Assembly: GCA_900315795.1 (NCBI GenBank)
Contig: ONAM01000014.1
Span: 1 to 64,000 of the forward strand
Source of the DNA: Candidatus Avelusimicrobium caledoniensis
GTDB lineage: Bacteria; Elusimicrobiota; Elusimicrobia; Elusimicrobiales; Elusimicrobiaceae
DNA: 64,000 nucleotides
Reading direction: 5' to 3'
The notes under the pieces are model-generated. The model saw only the letters and a program-made list of their open reading frames with translations. It made no database searches and was not told where the DNA came from. Shown here piece after piece: positions 52,150 through 59,591 of this stretch; within the stretch, counting starts at the first letter, position 1, and the number at the start of each line of letters is the position of its first letter. The position numbers were made by a program, and so were the translations under genes.

Positions 52150-53541
52150 TTAATTTCCCGTTGCCGCGGTGGGCACGGCGGGTGTTTGCGCAACCGGGTT
52201 AGGCATATCTACCGACGGGGTAGTATCCGCGGCGGGCGGAACAGAAGTGTCGGGCAAGGAGCGTGCATCCGGGGCCGTGGCATCTTCAATCGTTTTTTCC
52301 AACGTCGCCAAATCGCGTCCGTCATCTGAAGCTTGTTCTACTTTTTCTTGCGGCTCAGATACCGTAAATTCTTCCATGGTAGGAGCAACGAGCATACCGG
52401 GGCGAATTTTAACAAGTCCGCCGTTTATCACCCGCTCACCTGCTTTTAAACCGGACGACACGATATACATATCGTTTTGCAACTGGCCTTCTACCGGGCG
52501 GAGCTCTACGGTATTATCTTCTTTGATCACATACGCCATTAACCCGTTGGGCGATACGAGCACAGCAGAGGCCGGTACCAAAATGGCGTTTTTAAATACG
52601 GCACCCACTAAACGCACCCGGACAAATTGCCCCGGGATCAGCTCGCTCGTACGCGCCGGGTTGGCGATAGCGGCCTTGATAGCGATACTGGAGGTTTGTG
52701 TATTTTCGGAACTGTCAAAGAAAATAAGTTTACCGCGGCGCGGATATTCCTTGCCGTTAGACAATAATACTTCTACATATATCGGCACATCTTCTACGGC
52801 CTTTTCGCGGTAGTTCATGTCTTCTAAATCGGTAGGATTATTCGTATCTCCCATGTAAATCGTGCCGGCGCGGTATCCTTGAACCAGTTTTTCAAACTGG
52901 CTACCCGGCATAGAGAAATTTACATAAAGCGGATCAATCTGCACCATGGTGGTAAGCAAGCCCGACTCTCCGGCCGCCGAAACCAAACTGCCCACCGTTT
53001 GGTTTTCTTTGCCGGCAATGCCGGAAATAGGAGCCGTTACTTTGGTATAACCCAAATTGATTTCGGCATTGTTCACGCCGGCTTGGGCCACTTGCACATT
53101 GGCCTGTGCCGTTTCATACGCCGAAAGAGCGTTATCATAATCTTGTTGGCTAACGGCATTTTCCGCACGCAAGGTTTTCATACGTTGGTACGTGCGTTTA
53201 TTGCGTTTTACTTCGGCCTGGGCTTGCGCCAAAGTGCCGCGCGCTTTTTCTAACGCTACTGCATATTCTTTATCATCAATTTGAAAAAGCTGTGTGCCTT
53301 GTTCTACAAATTCGCCTTCATCATATAAGCGGGCCTGTAAAATACCGCCTACTTGTGCGCGAATTTGCACATCCAGCGAGCCGGCTACTTGGGCCGGATA
53401 TTCCATCGTCCACGGATAATCCTGTTGAACAACGGTAATCGCATTGACGGCCGCTGCCTGCGGGGCCGCCGCTTCTTTTTTGTGGCAACCTACTGTTGCC
53501 AACGCCATAACGGCGATCATAACGTATGTAATGTGTTTCAT
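52150..53541 (-). CDS. RND periplasmic adaptor lipoprotein (AcrA/MexA-like)
   Basis: It links the inner-membrane pump to the outer-membrane channel. It has 463 residues, longer than usual because of an acidic Pro/Ala/Thr-rich C-terminal tail (about 395-463). Lipobox ATVGC, the lipoyl half-motifs (VRAQVGGILQARLYDEGEFV, short form: GGILQARLYDEG), a coiled-coil hairpin (about 95-160) and the beta-barrel part are present. AAGGAGCGTT precedes ATG 53541. First gene of the operon. Confidence 0.94.
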   Translation of the reverse strand: MKHITYVMIAVMALATVGCHKKEAAAPQAAAVNAITVVQQDYPWTMEYPAQVAGSLDVQIRAQVGGILQARLYDEGEFVEQGTQLFQIDDKEYAVALEKARGTLAQAQAEVKRNKRTYQRMKTLRAENAVSQQDYDNALSAYETAQANVQVAQAGVNNAEINLGYTKVTAPISGIAGKENQTVGSLVSAAGESGLLTTMVQIDPLYVNFSMPGSQFEKLVQGYRAGTIYMGDTNNPTDLEDMNYREKAVEDVPIYVEVLLSNGKEYPRRGKLIFFDSSENTQTSSIAIKAAIANPARTSELIPGQFVRVRLVGAVFKNAILVPASAVLVSPNGLMAYVIKEDNTVELRPVEGQLQNDMYIVSSGLKAGERVINGGLVKIRPGMLVAPTMEEFTVSEPQEKVEQASDDGRDLATLEKTIEDATAPDARSLPDTSVPPAADTTPSVDMPNPVAQTPAVPTAATGN

Positions 53542-53655
53542 AACGCTCCTTATAAAATAGCATCCTCGTTTTAATTATATAAAAATAGTCGTCATTTCTT
53601 CCCGGTTTGTTTATATTAAATCGGTCTTATGCAAGACTTTTTATGCGAAAACTCT

Positions 53656-53661
53656 TATAAT
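53656..53661 (+). promoter_or_regulatory. Leaderless-type -10 of the orphan exported protein
   Basis: TATAAT, six bases (ACAAAT), ATG 53668. Confidence 0.55.
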
Positions 53662-53667
53662 ACAAAT

Positions 53668-54405
53668 ATGCGATACTTTTTGCTATTAGTAGGTTTTTTG
53701 TCTTTGCCGCTATGCGCCGCTCCGGCGGACGAGCCGGAAATTGTTATTGAGCTGACCGGCACGCCGGATAAACAGATGAGCGACGGCGTAGATATTTGGG
53801 ATAAAGATGCCAAGCAATTAACCCGTTTATTTAGCGGCAAAACGCGTGAAAAAGCGTTGGCCCTTATTACCAGCGTATCTACTAAAGATGCCAACGTCCT
53901 TGCCGCCGACGGCACAAAATACCGCTTTGTACAATACGGGCACGGGGACGGATACCGCAAGTTTTTATTTCAAGCCAAAGAGCCGCAAACTTTTGTAGCG
54001 GTGGCGGCTAATCTTAAAGATTCGTTATCATTATTTACGCGTTATCAAGCAGATATCAACATCAGCGAAACCGAATTTTTGGATGAATATGGCCCGACCA
54101 CTTCTTCCGTATTTTTACCCGTTCCCAACGGGCAAACACTTTACCGGGTGAATAGCAAAGGAGGAACGCCCCAATTTTTCCTCTTTGAACAAGGCCGGCT
54201 CGCCCGGTTGCTAACCAAAGAGCAAACGGACAAGCTCGTCCAAACCCAACAAGAAACCGTCCGAAAACAAGCGCAAACTCCAAAAACCGCACCGCCCAAA
54301 AAGCCCTACAAAGCACTTTTATACGGCGGGACATTGCATGATCAAATGTATATGCCGCGCGTCATCCAACGCAAACCGTCCGCAACGGTCAAATCTGCCA
54401 GATAA
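53668..54405 (+). CDS. Exported protein of unknown function
   Basis: It has 245 residues. A signal peptide (about 1-18, ending PLCAAP) is followed by a mixed alpha/beta region (about 20-170) with SDGVDIWDKDAKQ and VQYGHGDGYRKFLF, then a Gln/Lys-rich low-complexity stretch (about 185-215) and a basic tail. I recognise no family. It is divergent from the RND adaptor and 56 bp upstream of the hydrogenase, which has its own probable promoter. Confidence 0.7.
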   Translation: MRYFLLLVGFLSLPLCAAPADEPEIVIELTGTPDKQMSDGVDIWDKDAKQLTRLFSGKTREKALALITSVSTKDANVLAADGTKYRFVQYGHGDGYRKFLFQAKEPQTFVAVAANLKDSLSLFTRYQADINISETEFLDEYGPTTSSVFLPVPNGQTLYRVNSKGGTPQFFLFEQGRLARLLTKEQTDKLVQTQQETVRKQAQTPKTAPPKKPYKALLYGGTLHDQMYMPRVIQRKPSATVKSAR

Positions 54406-54461
54406 GGTGCACCCCGGGCCCGTTTTTGGACCCGTCAAATTATGATAAAATATATAGGACT

Positions 54462-55925
54462 ATGAACACACCAGATAATAAAGCTATTTTCTTTAAACGC
54501 GAGGCGCTCAAACGGGTCGTAGAAACCTTTGATAAAGGTAACTTAGAAACCCAGGCGTACCGCATCCCCTTTGATGCCTTACCCCAAAACTCCACTTCCG
54601 GCGTACGGTGCTGTATTTATAAAGAACGCGCCGTGTTCCGCGCGCGCACGTTAGCCGCGTTGGGTGGCAGTTTGGAAACAGACGACGAGGCCACTTCTCT
54701 TAACGATTACGCCAAAAATGCCATGGCCCGCAAAACCCCGGCCGAAAATACCTTAACCGTTTTGTCTATTGCGTGCAAAGGGTGCGTCAAAGCGCGCCAC
54801 ATTGTAACGGAAGCGTGCCAAGGTTGTTTGGCGCGCCACTGCCAAGCGGCGTGTAAGTTCGGCGCGATTTCCATTTCTACCGAGAACGGACGTTCTAAAA
54901 TTGACCCCGACAAATGCAAAAACTGCGGCCAATGTCAGGCGTCGTGCCCGTACAATGCTATCACGTACGTACCTGTACCGTGCGAAGAAGCGTGCCCGGT
55001 GGATGCTATCCACAAAGACAGCGACGGTTTTGCCCACATCAACTTTGATAAATGTATCTCTTGCGGAAAATGTATGAGTGCGTGTCCGTTCGGAGCCGTC
55101 ATGGAACGCAGCCAACTCATTGACGTATTACGCGCTATTAAAGGACCGCAAAAAGTGTGCGCGATGATTGCCCCGTCTATCGTCGGACAATTGGAAGGCA
55201 CGCTGCCGCAAGTGGTAACGGCCTTGCAAAAAGCCGGGTTTGATAAAGTAACCGAAGTTGCCTTAGGTGCAGACATCACTACCGAGCGCGAAGCGCGCGA
55301 ACTGGTGGAACGGCTTGAAAAAGGCGCGCGGTTTATGACGACGTCTTGCTGTGCGGCGTGGGTGCAAGCCGTTAAAAAACACTTGCCCGCGTTAAAAGAT
55401 TTTATTTCCGATGCCAAAACTCCTACCGGGTATACGGCGGAAATTGAAAAAGCAAACGGCTTTACCACGGTATTTATCGGGCCGTGTGCCTCCAAACGCT
55501 TGGAAGGACGCGAGGACCCGAACATAGATTTTGTACTCACGTTTGAAGAAATTGATGCCTTGTTGCGCGCGCGCAACATTGACCCGAAAACGTGCGAAGA
55601 AGCCGTGTTAGATAAAAACATCTCGGCCGAGGGCCGCTACTACGGTGTAACGGGCGGCGTGGCCCAAGCGGTGGAAAACGCTATCGCCGGGAAAATACCG
55701 TTTAAGAAAATGACGATTAACGGTTTGGACAAAAAAGCCATGCTCATGCTAAACGCCTACGCGCAAGGCAAAGCCATTGACTTTCAACTCTTAGAAGTGA
55801 TGAGTTGCAAAGGCGGGTGCATCGGCGGGCCGTGTACCGTCAAAACGCAAGCGCAAGTAATTGGGGAAATTAAAAAATTTGCCCAAACAAGCCCCAAATA
55901 TAAACCGCTGTTTGAAAAGAAATAA
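54462..55925 (+). CDS. [FeFe] hydrogenase, group B-like
   Basis: It produces or consumes hydrogen with ferredoxin. It has 487 residues. An N-terminal part with extra cysteines (105-131) precedes two 4Fe-4S clusters (C152/155/158/162 and C198/201/204/208). H-cluster motifs: TTSCCAAW (293-300), where the usual Pro is Ala; GPCASKRLE (340-348); and EVMSCKGGCIGG (445-456). There is no small subunit or NAD-binding partner nearby, so it is a monomeric ferredoxin type. Maturases HydEFG are not in the window. ATG 54462 is about 10 nt after a TAAAAT box. Confidence 0.9.
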   Translation: MNTPDNKAIFFKREALKRVVETFDKGNLETQAYRIPFDALPQNSTSGVRCCIYKERAVFRARTLAALGGSLETDDEATSLNDYAKNAMARKTPAENTLTVLSIACKGCVKARHIVTEACQGCLARHCQAACKFGAISISTENGRSKIDPDKCKNCGQCQASCPYNAITYVPVPCEEACPVDAIHKDSDGFAHINFDKCISCGKCMSACPFGAVMERSQLIDVLRAIKGPQKVCAMIAPSIVGQLEGTLPQVVTALQKAGFDKVTEVALGADITTEREARELVERLEKGARFMTTSCCAAWVQAVKKHLPALKDFISDAKTPTGYTAEIEKANGFTTVFIGPCASKRLEGREDPNIDFVLTFEEIDALLRARNIDPKTCEEAVLDKNISAEGRYYGVTGGVAQAVENAIAGKIPFKKMTINGLDKKAMLMLNAYAQGKAIDFQLLEVMSCKGGCIGGPCTVKTQAQVIGEIKKFAQTSPKYKPLFEKK

Positions 55926-55938
55926 AATGCTTTTAGTA

Positions 55939-55970
55939 AAAATTCCGCCCGTTTTAGCGGGCGGAATTTT
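55939..55970 (+). terminator. Terminator after the hydrogenase
   Basis: AATTCCGCCCG and CGGGCGGAATT with flanking A/T make a 13-bp stem ending in TTTTTATTTT. It can also serve the convergent pilin 11. Confidence 0.9.
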
Positions 55971-56446
55971 TATTTTCCTATATAATACCGTGTGCCCCCA
56001 GTATTTATACCATTAGGGATAGGAGCCCCCATACTCTTACAAGCTTGGTCATATTTAGGGTTTCCCGTCCGCGCAAAGCAATACATAATTCCCGCCCATT
56101 CCGGTACATCGGCCCGACGGTCAAAACTGCTTACTACCGCCAATTTCCACGAATCATACCCGGCCTCCACCTTGGGGATATTGTTATCCGCCATTAACTG
56201 GCACGTCCAATCTTTCGGGCAAGAACCTTCCACGGCCAAACTGTCCATATCGGCAGTATATTCTCCGTTCGCCAAATAATATACTTCTTCCGCATCCTTA
56301 ACTGCTTTCAAATAAGCAACTACTTGTGTGATACGGCTTTTGAGTACCGCTTTTTGATATTGCGGCAACGCGACCGCCGCCAAAATACCGATGATAAGAA
56401 CAACAACTAATAATTCTATTAACGTGAATGCTTGTTTGTTTTTCAT
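55970..56446 (-). CDS. Type IV pilin-like prepilin 11
   Basis: It has 158 residues, leader MKNKQA then [67 protein letters not shown] and QACKSMGAPIP follow. It is the closest relative in the window of pilin 13 (same DMDSLAV and SFD.R.D.PE.AGI.YC blocks). AAAGGAGGTTGT precedes ATG 56446. Tandem with pilin 12, which lies upstream with its own promoter. Confidence 0.92.
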   Translation of the reverse strand: MKNKQAFTLIELLVVVLIIGILAAVALPQYQKAVLKSRITQVVAYLKAVKDAEEVYYLANGEYTADMDSLAVEGSCPKDWTCQLMADNNIPKVEAGYDSWKLAVVSSFDRRADVPEWAGIMYCFARTGNPKYDQACKSMGAPIPNGINTGGTRYYIGK

Positions 56447-56472
56447 ACAACCTCCTTTATATCATCAAATAA

Positions 56473-56500
56473 AATGTAGCAAAAAAAAAAAAGATGTCAA
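56473..56500 (-). promoter_or_regulatory. Class B pilin promoter (pilin 11), one-base variant
   Basis: TTGACA (56500-56495), TACATT (56478-56473). The spacer is still 16 bp, but the G of TCG is T, so the T run is 12 long. This is the only core variant among the thirteen. Confidence 0.8.
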
Positions 56501-56522
56501 GCCCCTTTTTTTCGATAAAAAA

Positions 56523-56550
56523 ACACCCCCGCAAAACTGTGCGGGGGTAT
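56523..56550 (-). terminator. Terminator after pilin 12
   Basis: ACCCCCGCA pairs with TGCGGGGGT; on the minus strand GTTTTTTTAT follows. Confidence 0.8.
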
Positions 56551-56565
56551 TTTATTATCTGCCCC

Positions 56566-57072
56566 TTACAAACTAATTTTATATTCATCGCAACTGACAG
56601 ATGAACCTACAATAATAGAGCCGCAGTTAGTGTGTCTGGTAAACGTGCCGATACTTTTACAAACCGAAGTAGCAATTTTATCGGCGGGGTTTGCCAAACA
56701 ATACGGTCCCGGAGTGCGTTGTGTTTGATGCTCCAACCACCACTCCAGTTGGGTACGGCCTGTCCCGCCGACAACATATCTATTTTCAGTGGCAAATCTA
56801 ATCCCGTTACCATACTCGGTATAGCTGCCGTTTGTCGTGCCACCCGCCGGAAAATCTATATTTAATTCATCCATATCCGTAGCATAATTCCCGTTTGCCA
56901 AATAATAGGTCTCCTGCGCATTGGCAATAGCTTTTGCTATGGGAAGCAACGTCATAAAACGGCTTTTCTCTACCGCCTTATTATATTGCGGCAACGCGAC
57001 CGCCGCTAAAATACCAATGATCAACACAACTACTAATAATTCAATAAGCGTGAATGCTTGTTTGTTTTTCAT
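56566..57072 (-). CDS. Type IV pilin-like prepilin 12
   Basis: It has 168 residues, leader MKNKQA then [39 protein letters not shown] follows, then a loop rich in Gly and Thr, and C-terminal YCLANPADKIATSVCKSIG and NCGSIIVGSSVSC, four cysteines. AAAGGAGGTTGT precedes ATG 57072. Its upstream flank is the inverted 150-bp repeat that also flanks pilin 13. Confidence 0.92.
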   Translation of the reverse strand: MKNKQAFTLIELLVVVLIIGILAAVALPQYNKAVEKSRFMTLLPIAKAIANAQETYYLANGNYATDMDELNIDFPAGGTTNGSYTEYGNGIRFATENRYVVGGTGRTQLEWWLEHQTQRTPGPYCLANPADKIATSVCKSIGTFTRHTNCGSIIVGSSVSCDEYKISL

Positions 57073-57098
57073 ACAACCTCCTTTTTATCATTAAATAA

Positions 57099-57126
57099 AA
57101 TGTAGCAAAAAAAAAAACGATGTCAA
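57099..57126 (-). promoter_or_regulatory. Class B pilin promoter (pilin 12)
   Basis: TTGACA (57126-57121), 16-bp spacer with eleven T, TG-C-TACATT (-10 at 57104-57099), minus strand. Confidence 0.8.
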
Positions 57127-57135
57127 GCCCCTCTC

Positions 57136-57285
57136 CGCTTTTCTGGCCTCAGAAAAGCTAGCAAAAGAAGGCCGCCCACGCTCTTAAAAAGCAGTTAAAA
57201 CAGGAAAATTTTTCAAACTCACTTCGTTCAAACATGAAAAATTTTTACCTGTTCTAACGCTTTTTAACGACTCGCTATCGGGCGG
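57136..57285 (+). repeat. 150-bp hairpin repeat R2, copy 1
   Basis: It runs from CGCTTTTCTGG to ATCGGGCGG. The centre is a hairpin (GAAAATTTTTCAAACTC...CAAACATGAAAAATTTTT) enclosed by AGCAGTTAAAACAGG and CCTGTTCTAACGC. The reverse complement lies at 58901-59050 with roughly nine in ten bases the same. It adjoins the pilin 12 promoter. Confidence 0.8.
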
Positions 57286-57351
57286 AACAACAACAAACAA
57301 AAAACATATGTCAGATGTGACAAGAGCTACTCAAAGAAAGAGAGAACACGA

Positions 57352-57383
57352 CACAAAGGCGCAACGAATGTTGCGCCTTTGTG
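57352..57383. other. Perfect 14-bp inverted repeat
   Basis: CACAAAGGCGCAAC and GTTGCGCCTTTGTG around GAAT. No T-run follows on the plus strand. The rest of 57286-57410 holds nothing I recognise. Confidence 0.5.
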
Positions 57384-57410
57384 CGTGCTTATGGAAGATA
57401 CGAATAATTT

Positions 57411-57446
57411 AAAACACCCCCGCAAAACTGTGCGGGGGGTGTTTTT
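57411..57446 (-). terminator. Terminator after the TRL-like gene
   Basis: CACCCCCGCA pairs with TGCGGGGGGTG with flanking A/T; TTTTAAATTATT follows on the minus strand. Nearly the same sequence ends pilin 12 (56523-56550). Confidence 0.8.
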
Positions 57447-57460
57447 ATCAAACAATAAAC

Positions 57461-57763
57461 TTATCTGCCGGTTACAACGGTGCAAACTTCGGAATATACC
57501 GCATAGCTCTTAATATCGCGGTCAATAGACGCCACTTGCGTAATGCGGCCGTTTTTCTTGGCGGCCTCTACCGACATATCGCCTTGGATTAAGAGCCCCA
57601 ACACGTTTGTGGCACAAGCGCGCCCGACACGCGTACCGGAATTACCGGTGGCTAAAATCGGCTGTTGGGTTTGGGCAAACAAGGCCGTACCTACATAGGT
57701 GGGCGGGGTGGCGCACGCTCCTAACATCAAAGCGGCTGCGGCAAGAAACATTACTTTTTTCAT
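57461..57763 (-). CDS. TRL-like small lipoprotein
   Basis: It has 100 residues. A lipoprotein signal with lipobox LGAC is followed by the TRL family pattern: PILATGNSGTRVGRACATNVLGLLIQGDMSVEAAKKNG (short forms: VGRACATNVLGLL, GDMSVEAAKKNGRI). Function unknown in the family. AAGGAGTGTT precedes a GTG-ATG pair; ATG 57763 is preferred. It is separate from rpsI, with terminators on both sides. Confidence 0.75.
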   Translation of the reverse strand: MKKVMFLAAAALMLGACATPPTYVGTALFAQTQQPILATGNSGTRVGRACATNVLGLLIQGDMSVEAAKKNGRITQVASIDRDIKSYAVYSEVCTVVTGR

Positions 57764-57830
57764 CACAACACTCCTTGGAAATAAATTTTTACTTCTTCCT
57801 TAATATAGCATATTTAATTATTCATAAAAA

Positions 57831-57850
57831 ACCCCGCCGTAAGGCGGGGT
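57831..57850 (-). terminator. Terminator after rpsI
   Basis: ACCCCGCC and GGCGGGGT around TTAC on the minus strand, followed by TTTTTTATG. Confidence 0.9.
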
Positions 57851-57878
57851 ATACAAACATCCTTTCCAACTCCAATAA

Positions 57879-58274
57879 TTAACGTTTGGAGAACTGGAAG
57901 CGTTTGCGGGCACCGGGTTGACCGGGTTTCTTTCTTTCCACCATACGCGGATCGCGCGTAAGATAGCCCGCTTTTTTAACGGCTTTTTTAACGTCTTCGC
58001 TGATGGCGGCTAAAGAGCGCGCAATCGCGTGACGAAGCGCACCGGCTTGGCTGGATACACCGCCGCCGTTTACTTTGGCGGTAACGTCATATTCTTTTTC
58101 CAAGTTGGTTACGATAAGCGGAGATTTTACCATCGCTTTGCAGCGGGTATGATTGCCGAAATATTCATCTAACGATTTAGCATTTACGGTAATGTTACCT
58201 TTCCCTTTCAAGAGCGACACTTGCGCCACAGAGGTTTTTCTTCTTCCGGTTTTTAAGTCTTTCGTATTGTTCAT
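57879..58274 (-). CDS. rpsI: 30S ribosomal protein S9
   Basis: It has 131 residues, full length. GRRKTSVAQVSLLKGKG at the start, NGGGVSSQAGALRHAIARSL (short form: GGGVSSQAGALRHAIAR) and the C-terminal LTRDPRMVERKKPGQPGARK with the final KR that reaches the P site. AAGAGGACATTTT precedes the ATG. It follows rplM after 11 bp in the usual L13-S9 operon. Confidence 0.98.
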   Translation of the reverse strand: MNNTKDLKTGRRKTSVAQVSLLKGKGNITVNAKSLDEYFGNHTRCKAMVKSPLIVTNLEKEYDVTAKVNGGGVSSQAGALRHAIARSLAAISEDVKKAVKKAGYLTRDPRMVERKKPGQPGARKRFQFSKR

Positions 58275-58285
58275 AAAATGTCCTC

Positions 58286-58711
58286 TTATTTACCCATGCG
58301 TTCGGTGAACGTGTGTTCTTCGCCGGCGAACAAGCGCAAGCGTTTCATGCGCGGCGCGCGGAGTTTATTTTCGTCCAACATGCGTTTGACGGCTAACTCC
58401 AATACGCGGGTCGGGTTGTTTTCCAACATACGTTTGACCGGCGTTTCTTTAGCACCTTTGGCATAACCGGAGTGAGAGAAATATACTTTCTGCTCCATTT
58501 TGTTACCGGTAAGTTTCACCTTGCCCGCATTGGTAACGACGACAAAGTCGCCGCAGTCCATATGAGGCGTATACGTTTTTTTGTGTTTACCCATCAAAAG
58601 AACAGCGATTTTGGTCGCCAATCTTCCTAAGGTTTGACCCGTGGCATCAATGTGGTGCCAGTTGCGGGTGGTTTCTACTTCCTTAGCGGAAGGTAAAAAT
58701 GTTTTTGTCAT
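58286..58711 (-). CDS. rplM: 50S ribosomal protein L13
   Basis: It has 141 residues from ATG 58711, matching the family length; an upstream extension to 58744 is not needed. WHHIDATGQTLGRLATKIA, CGDFVVVTNAGKVKLTG and YFSHSGYAKGAKE are diagnostic. The N-terminal MTKTFLPSAKEVETTRNW is the usual bacterial type. First gene of the rplM-rpsI operon. Confidence 0.98.
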   Translation of the reverse strand: MTKTFLPSAKEVETTRNWHHIDATGQTLGRLATKIAVLLMGKHKKTYTPHMDCGDFVVVTNAGKVKLTGNKMEQKVYFSHSGYAKGAKETPVKRMLENNPTRVLELAVKRMLDENKLRAPRMKRLRLFAGEEHTFTERMGK

Positions 58712-58900
58712 GTTTTTGTTTCTACCTTTTGTTATTATTCGCACGGAGTGGTGGCCGCGCGTGTAATGACTCGTGGTTACCTGTATATTATAACAAAATA
58801 GAAGATTTTTTGATAGGAATTTTTAATTCGTTTCGTTGTTATCGTTTTTCCGTTAGGTAGTGCACCGTTAAAAAGCGTTACAGGATAACACGCTGTTTAT

Positions 58901-59050
58901 CCGTCCGATAGCGTGCTGTTAAAAAGCGTTAAAACAAGTAAAAATTTTTCATGTTTGAACGAAGTGAGTTTGAAAAATTTTCTTGTTTTAACTGCTTTTT
59001 ATGAGCGTGGACGGCGGTCTTTTGCTAGCTTTTCTGCCGCCAGAAAAGCG
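58901..59050 (-). repeat. 150-bp hairpin repeat R2, copy 2 (inverted)
   Basis: The reverse complement of 57136-57285 with scattered differences. It adjoins the class A promoter of pilin 13. The remaining gap 58712-58900 holds a partial related tail (AAAAAGCGTTA...CCGTCCGATAGCG) and presumably the rplM promoter, which I could not fix. Confidence 0.8.
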
Positions 59051-59059
59051 AAAAAGGGG

Positions 59060-59087
59060 TTGACAAATCAAAAAAAAAAACGATAAT
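59060..59087 (+). promoter_or_regulatory. Class A pilin promoter (pilin 13)
   Basis: TTGACA 59060-59065, eleven A 59070-59080, GATAAT 59082-59087. Confidence 0.85.
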
Positions 59088-59121
59088 AAAGGGACGCGAA
59101 AAAACAACAAAGGAGCAAAAA

Positions 59122-59589
59122 ATGAACAACAAACAAGCATTTACGCTTATTGAATTATTGGTAGTAGTTTTAATTATCGGCATTTTGGCGGCGGTGGCGC
59201 TCCCCAAATACGAACAAGCCGTTTTAAAAAGCCGTATGATGCAAGTACTCCCTTATTTAAAAGCTGTCAAAAACGCCGAAGAAGCTTATTATTTGGCCAA
59301 CGGAGAATATACCAACGATATGGACAGCTTGGCCGTTGACGGCACTGCGCCAAACGGGTGGACATTTTATTTAATGCCCGACAATCTAGCAAAAGTAGAG
59401 GCACATTATCAAAATCGTGGGGCTTGGTATATTATAACTAGTTTTGATCATCGCACAGATTGGCCGGAAGGGGCCGGGATTACCTATTGTTATGCCCACA
59501 GCGGAGGACAATATGTAAAATTATGTAAAAGTTTGGGGAGTAGCATTCCGTCCTCGGATAATCATACGCGTACTCGCATCTATGAATAA
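59122..59589 (+). CDS. Type IV pilin-like prepilin 13
   Basis: It has 155 residues, the shortest of the set, leader MNNKQA then [45 protein letters not shown] and SFDHRTDWPEGAGITYCYA...KLCKSLGSSIP show it is the sister of pilin 11, 3 kb away on the other strand. AAAGGAGCAAAAA precedes ATG 59122. It is convergent with dus. Confidence 0.92.
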   Translation: MNNKQAFTLIELLVVVLIIGILAAVALPKYEQAVLKSRMMQVLPYLKAVKNAEEAYYLANGEYTNDMDSLAVDGTAPNGWTFYLMPDNLAKVEAHYQNRGAWYIITSFDHRTDWPEGAGITYCYAHSGGQYVKLCKSLGSSIPSSDNHTRTRIYE

Positions 59590-59591
59590 TT

